A stretch of 64,000 bases of DNA from Anaeramoeba flamelloides (taxonomy: Eukaryota; Metamonada; Anaeramoebidae). Under the pieces are notes generated by a model, which saw only the letters and a program-made list of their open reading frames with translations, was not told the origin of the DNA and did not search any database. The position numbers were made by a program, and so were the translations under genes. Below, in pieces: positions 60,201 to 64,000 of the stretch. How positions within the stretch are numbered: the stretch's first letter is position 1; every line of letters starts with the position of its first letter. The stretch covers positions 6,469,001 to 6,533,000 of the forward strand of contig JANTQA010000036.1 in the NCBI GenBank assembly GCA_027625915.1, given 5' to 3'.

Positions 60201-62007
60201 TTTCCAATTATGTAATCTAGTTATGTGAGATCGAAAAAATTTTTACCAATGATCGATATTAGATTAAAGATGAGTTTTTTTAAATAGAAAAAACTAAAAA
60301 AACTTAGTTGATGGTATCTAAACCTTGAATCGATCAATTTTTGTTTGTAGAAATTTAAATTATTTTCAAATTTTGAAGGGAAGTGTGATATTGTTCTTCT
60401 TTTTACAGTTTTAGCTGTATTAATAATTTTGAATTATAGTCTATTTGAATAGAATGTTGGGATTTTTTCTTTTTGATGAATGAGTGAAAGTACATTCCTT
60501 AAATTGGTAATAATTCCAAAACTTTTCAAAAAATTATCAAGTTTAAAAGGATAAAACTTAAGATAGTTTTTTTACAAATATTAAATATGATCTGCCTGAA
60601 TAAACCTTTTTTTGTTTACAAACATAAATATTAATATTCTTTAAAAATAAAAATAAAAATATAAATAAAAATATAAATAAAAATTCAAATAAAAATAAAA
60701 ATAAAAAAAAAAAAAAAAAGGTGGGATCAATTGCCTTTCAAAAATGGGCTGAAAAAACAGGACAAAATAATAACTGTAAAATGTTACTTTTTTCTGGTGC
60801 ATCACTTGATTTAGAAATTGTTTGTCAATCGATTGCAGAAAATTTTTCAAATTCAAGTTTAAAATACATAGATCTTTCAAAAACCGAAATTAATAAGCGA
60901 AATTATATTTCGATAGCAACACTTATTCGAGAAACAAAAACATTAAAACATTTGAATATATCCCGAACTGGTGCAAAACCTGAAGCCATAAGTACCATTT
61001 TAACTGAAATATTAACGAATGAGAAAATTAATGGATTTTGTTACAACGTCTCTGGAAATATAATTGGGATCAAAGGAGCACCATTGATAGCAGAAAGCTT
61101 TGCAAAAAGTTTAGAAAGTAATTCTTTAGAAGAATTTATCATTGACGATTGCAAATTAACTTTTAAGGGATTTAATATTTTATTTGAAGATACAAATAAG
61201 AATCTATTAAATATCAAAAGCTTAAAAAAATTGTCAATTTCTAGAAACATTTCAAAGGGCAAATCAGCATTAAAGGCGATTCAGTCAGTAAATAAAATCA
61301 TTAAATCCAAGCATTTAGAATACTTTCGAATGAGGGGAGATGAAAAAAACCACATTGGTAAGCATTTTGATACTGTATTTACCACTTTCAATAAAAATTG
61401 GACTTTGAAAGCATTGGATCTGAGAGGCAATTATATGCAACAAGACGCACTAATTAAATTATTGGGGATCCTCGGCAGCGCACGCAAGGTGATCCAAAAA
61501 GTTTATCTCGATAAAAATGATAATAGCTTAATTACCATCGAAATGATCAAAGGTTTAATTGCAAAAAACCCTTCTTTGTATGCTTTTGAATTCCCACTTA
61601 GCGATTCTTTAAAAATAGACAAATCCACACCAAAGAAGGAAAGAAAATCAATTCAATTCAAATTAAAGGAAATTAAAAAAGATATAAATGAACAAATTGT
61701 TTCAAATAGATCTAATTTGAAGTCTGACTTCCAATTAATAAAAATTAGCCCGGACTATTCTGAAAAAATGATTCAAAAGATTCTTTACCAACACAATAAC
61801 CAATTAAATGATAAATGCACTTATTTACAGTCACAGGAAAATCAATTCAATAGCTCGGAAAACCAATTTTCGGAAAATCAAAGCCAAGAATTATCTGAAG
61901 AATACCCTTCTGATTTTGAATTCGATACACCAAATGAATTACCTACGCTGAATTTGAACAAAATTGGGCCACCCCCAAAATTACCCGAAATTATTAATAA
62001 AGATTAA
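45796..62007 (+). CDS. CARMIL: CARMIL-family protein (PH domain plus leucine-rich repeats)
   Basis: Recognised exons are 45796-45990, 46128-46187, 46440-46588, 51742-52169, 56805-56996 and 60721-62007. Residues 1-134 form a CARMIL-type PH domain (LIACWVWKSNNKKKKEKRII, EFRVVTFGKRKTG, FVFDFFSDRADDFAKIIL). A linker GQGFIETYRAYCDYF resembles the CARMIL GGFSQMYACVCDWLGF segment. Leucine-rich repeats follow (LEYIDFSLNK, LVELDLSYSQLTPKSI, LEYLNLSGSNFSK, LKYIDLSKTEI, LKHLNISRTG, LKALDLRGNYM). After the repeats a helix cap (SLYAFEFPLSDSLKIDKSTP) matches the CARMIL end segment. The family regulates actin capping protein at membranes. I see no capping-protein-interaction motif in the short Pro/acidic tail (IGPPPKLPE). 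Exon 3 ends in phase 2 while exon 4 needs phase 1, so at least one short exon is missing between 46589 and 51741. Introns of 5.2, 4.6 and 3.7 kb are full of repeats and LINE debris. Confidence 0.85.
49268..49568 (+). mobile_element. Modular palindrome element, locus 7 (best preserved)
   Basis: The left end CTAAATAAAAATTTAGGAATT runs into GGGAAGTGCTGCCAAGTGCC and GTAGAGTGCCTAG. Then comes the CTTTAGAAATAAACCGAAAA ... TTTTCTGTTTATTTCTAAAG palindrome, three repeats of an AACCTAACG(A)AAATC unit, and a degraded terminal hairpin AAGAGGGGTTAATAACCCAT. It lies in the 5.2-kb CARMIL intron. Confidence 0.8.
51164..51201. repeat. Long poly-A run
   Basis: An almost uninterrupted A run of more than 30 bases follows a T-rich block. 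It may be a retrotransposed tail, but I recognise no LINE sequence just upstream. Confidence 0.85.
52190..52228 (+). repeat. 9-bp tandem repeat beside a splice donor
   Basis: About four copies of ATCAACC-type units (CCATCAACCATCAACC) start some 20 bp after the exon-4 donor of the CARMIL-like gene. Confidence 0.85.
52450..53693 (+). mobile_element. LINE 3' fragment carrying an inserted palindrome element
   Basis: Before the insert, frames read SFILSQLTYGLEIYNNKIAT, YLNSWINSFITEICKINRIR and NSKNLNLLQKEIYNY ... NSTSWKFRW. After it they read KYKSYPSSSTILKFRSLTNC, RYYYVINKNSNKFCPLCLKY, EHKEIIENIDHFLWVCPSYE and finally LKFQKGDLSKRAARV, a stop and a poly-A run near 53681-53693. The Cys-Cys-His-Cys pattern and poly-A end fit the 3' end of a jockey/CR1-type LINE. 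Frames are broken several times. It is in the 4.6-kb CARMIL intron, same strand as the gene. Confidence 0.8.
52866..53266 (+). mobile_element. Modular palindrome element, locus 8, inside the LINE
   Basis: It begins just after SWKFR of the LINE frame and carries TTTTACTTTTAGAAAGTGTA ... TACATTCCAAAAATT, CCTAGGCACTCTACGGCACT and the AAAGAATTGAGTAAAATCAT module. It ends with AGGTCACTCTACGACACC, after which the LINE frame resumes (KNILKIIKNQ). Left-end-type and right-end-type parts are both present, so modules are rearranged. Confidence 0.75.
54490..54835. mobile_element. Inverted-repeat element (CATTTAGCTTTCC arms)
   Basis: AAAAAGATCAAAATTTTCATTTAGCTTTCC on the left (first 20 bases diagnostic) is inverted near 54770-54800 (GGAAAGCTGAATGAAAATTT). 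A third, internal arm lies at 54615-54650. Related single arms are at 44480 and near 90. The minus-strand frame across it is incidental. Confidence 0.55.
56217..56411. mobile_element. Mariner-type MITE, copy 3 (intact palindrome)
   Basis: A 195-bp element with TA on both sides, from CAGTTAGTTCCGTTTTTAAG to, inverted, CAGTCAGTTCCGTTTTTAAG. Inside are AACTTTCAACGAAATTTAAG and its partner. It is in the 4.6-kb CARMIL intron. Confidence 0.85.
57088..57590 (+). mobile_element. GGGCC-ended repeat family, copy 3
   Basis: It shares AGTAAACCTAATCAATC, GAGAAAAACAACAATGTTCA and GATCTTTAATTAAAGATC (a palindrome) with 6070-6545. It ends TGCAACTGGGCCATTTCC, the degraded terminal repeat. It lies in the 3.7-kb CARMIL intron. 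Confidence 0.7.
57640..59000 (-). mobile_element. LINE reverse-transcriptase fragment
   Basis: From the 5' side, broken frames give NKLFDLEILEIFSSAKIEEI, IKKRNPIFIHKF, DEENTLDYRPILIDKTLPIF (the YRPI segment), VTIDIQKSFDSIHHFLVYQS (motif A), then YQGDPLFPLLFSFISHFLLE and HVQMFADDLILIMKG. The last two are the QGDPLSP-like and FADD catalytic motifs. FGNGLTIQFFKAVLTSQLLE and NDFKNIDIWIKKKKHRILIN follow. Known non-LTR reverse transcriptases have these motifs in this order. Stops and frameshifts separate the pieces. It lies antisense in the 3.7-kb CARMIL intron. Confidence 0.85.
59165..59455 (-). other. 96-codon open frame, probably not a gene
   Basis: It begins upstream of the LINE fragment on the same strand and could be worn LINE sequence. 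The Pro-rich end (KPPKPTLTYSNIP) comes from a G-rich imperfect repeat at 59157-59210 (GGGTATGTTAGAGTAGGTGA). No family is recognised. Confidence 0.3.
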
Positions 62008-63104
62008 TTTCATTTATATTATATTTCATTTCGTTTTGACTTATCTTATTTTATTTCTGGTCTTATCCTTTATTTTATTTTTTCATATTTTATTAATTTT
62101 TTTTTTTAATTTCCTATTCTTTTTCTCATTTTTTTATTATTATTATTATTTTTTATTTTCATTGAGTTATTTTTTTAATCCAGTTATTTTTTTTTACATT
62201 GAAGCATTCAATATTAAAATAGAGATCTAAAATAATTTTTGTTTTATGGCCAAATTCCCAAAAAAAAAATAAAAAAACAATTTATCTATTTTAAATAAAA
62301 ACTACTTTTTACTTTTTTTTTTAATTTTTTTTATTTTCTCACATCTTTTTTTTATTTAACAAACACTAATTAAGATTTAAAAACAAAAAAGTCAATTTTA
62401 ACACATATTTTTGTTTTCTATTTTCTTTTTGTTTAATACTCATATTAAAAAAAAAAACTCAAAATTTGAAGTTATATCACAGTACGGGGTTGAAGAATTA
62501 AAGCAATTCTTAGAATTTCATCTATTTTAAAAAAGTTAACATTTTTTTTTTTTGAGATTTTATGAATTAAAACTTTTCTAAAGTTTTATGTTTTAATAAA
62601 ATGTGGTTTTTTTTTTTTGAAAAAGTGGTTTTCTAACCTTGACCTAGCATTTTAAGGTTGACTTCTCACTTAATTAAAATTGGAAACTTCGAAACTATTT
62701 TAAAAAATTATTGAGTTTTTTGAAATGTTTCTATCTAAAAATTAATTTTATGAATATTTATACAAAATGAGATATAATTTCTGAAAAAAATTAAAATATT
62801 AATTTTATTAATACAAATAATAAATTGTTTTGTTTTGTTTTGTTTGGAATATTGGTATTAAAACACCTGTTAGAAGAAAATATCATAAATCACAAATTTC
62901 AAGTGGTGGCGGTGGGGGGGGGGGGGGCAGGGGTATCAATACTGTCTTGGAGAATTAATATGTTGTTTTTTAAACTATCTCCAAGATATGGGAATTATCT
63001 AATTATTACTTTTTAATCTTAACTATCGTTTTTTTTTTTTTTTTTTTTTTGAGAAAATATCTTTTATTATTCATTTTCTTATTCAAATATAGCTATATAT
63101 TTTT
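62008..63104. other. 3' flank of the CARMIL-like gene
   Basis: It holds the 3' UTR and intergenic A/T-rich DNA. The only marked feature is a G-rich run at 62905-62933 (GGTGGCGGT followed by 14 G, CAGGGG), which could form a G-quadruplex. The open frames here do not read like proteins. Confidence 0.5.
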
Positions 63105-63640
63105 CATCAAAGGGGCTAGTTTTAATAGTTTAATTACATTTATGGAAAGGATTTAAATTAATATTATGAGAAAAAAAATATATTAAAAGTTAATATTGAA
63201 ATCTTTTTCTGATTTTTACTTTTATTTAATATTTTTCTATTTTTTTTTATGTGATATTGTTTTGTATTTTTTTTTAATTGTATGATCAATAGTCGTGATG
63301 TAACAAGTAATTATTCTTAATGTTATCGAAATAATGTAATTGATTGTAGAAAAATCATATTTCTTTTTGTTGAATTTTTTTTTGATCTTCAATTGAAGAT
63401 CAAAGATAAAATTATTGTTTTACAAAAGTGTATATATAATCCCTGAGAATTTTGGTTTATCATTTTTTGAGTTATTGAAGTTTTTTAGTTTTATAAATAC
63501 ACCGTATCAACTATTTACTAATGTAAATATTGGATTTTTTTCTATTTTAATCTTCAAATCCCAATGATAAAAAAAAATTGATATTTGATAATTTTTTTTT
63601 TTGCAACTTTGATGGAAACAAAGTACAATTTAATGTTAAA
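63105..63640 (-). mobile_element. GGGCC-ended repeat family, copy 4 (worn)
   Basis: It starts TCAAAGGGGCTAGTTTTAAT, the left end seen at 27229. It carries AGAAAAATCATATTTCTTTT, the palindrome GATCTTCAATTGAAGATC and TTATTGAAGTTTTTTAG in the same order as the reverse-orientation copy. Confidence 0.6.
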
Positions 63641-63755
63641 CAGGAATTTGATTAAATGAAGGGGGGTTGTATGTAGATTAAAATGTGTAAATATTGAAGT
63701 GGTTTTGTTTCAAATTCGCCTCAAATACATCTATTACTGGGGTTCTGATGAGCAG

Positions 63756-63937
63756 ATGTATTATCTTTTGAATTAATTTTTGATAATATTGGTTCTGTTA
63801 TTGATTGTTATTTTTTAAAAAATGATTATTTAGATTTTTATTTATATAATTATAGACAAAATAAAAAAATTTATTGTTTTTTAAGAACTTTTATGACTGA
63901 AGATGACTTTTCTTTTCATTTTAAAACGTTATATTAG
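63756..63937 (+). CDS. Possible terminal exon of an unidentified gene
   Basis: After an acceptor-like GATGAGCAG, a 60-codon frame reads VLSFELIFDNIGSVIDCYFL, KNDYLDFYLYNYRQNKKIYC and FLRTFMTEDDFSFHF to a TAG at 63935. Composition is more protein-like than the surroundings. The pattern Y-R-x(8-10)-F-L-R-T-F-M-T faintly recalls a RasGEF N-terminal segment, but that is speculation. No upstream exon was identified. Confidence 0.25.
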
Positions 63938-64000
63938 TAAATGCTTTGTTTTCTTTTTTTTAGTTCTAAATTATTAATTTTAAATTTTAACACTTGAGAA

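Overview
The window is very AT-rich nuclear DNA of a eukaryote. Its genes carry spliceosomal introns with GTAAGT/GTAAGA-type donors, T-rich acceptors and one perfect TACTAAC branch site. The proteins are rich in Lys, Asn and Glu, and the spaces are packed with small transposons and LINE debris. Intron-rich genes, a CARMIL-type actin regulator and Asn/Lys/Glu low complexity suggest an amoeboid or flagellate protist. An Anaeramoeba-like or amoebozoan source is my guess, not something the sequence proves.

Five protein-coding loci can be supported. (1) 3597-5720, minus: an unrecognised helical protein with a Lys/Glu low-complexity insert, 5' end unresolved. (2) 9140-19200, minus: a seven-exon gene whose splice phases all agree (784 aa, no recognised family). 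(3) 26144-33569, plus: importin alpha in five exons, 551 aa. (4) 35311-36140, minus: ribosomal protein uL11 (RPL12) in two exons. (5) 45796-62007, plus: a CARMIL-type PH plus leucine-rich-repeat protein in at least six exons over 16 kb. A weak partial exon may start at the right edge.

The rest is repeats. There are at least five LINE fragment sites sharing a C-terminal Cys/His motif or reverse-transcriptase motifs; a family of variable elements built from palindromic modules with a terminal hairpin (eight loci); a TA-flanked mariner-type MITE (three copies); two other small MITE families; a family with AAAGGGGCCCA-like ends (four copies); several dispersed noncoding repeats; a 1.5-kb tandem duplication; and an in-frame Asn-rich 180/183-bp minisatellite. 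Long introns of loci 2, 3 and 5 are filled with these elements, while introns in the same genes without them are about 60-400 bp. The strongest unexplained signal is the modular palindrome family, which lies at the same codon position of the LINE reading frame in two copies and close to it in a third, while another LINE copy shows the empty site.
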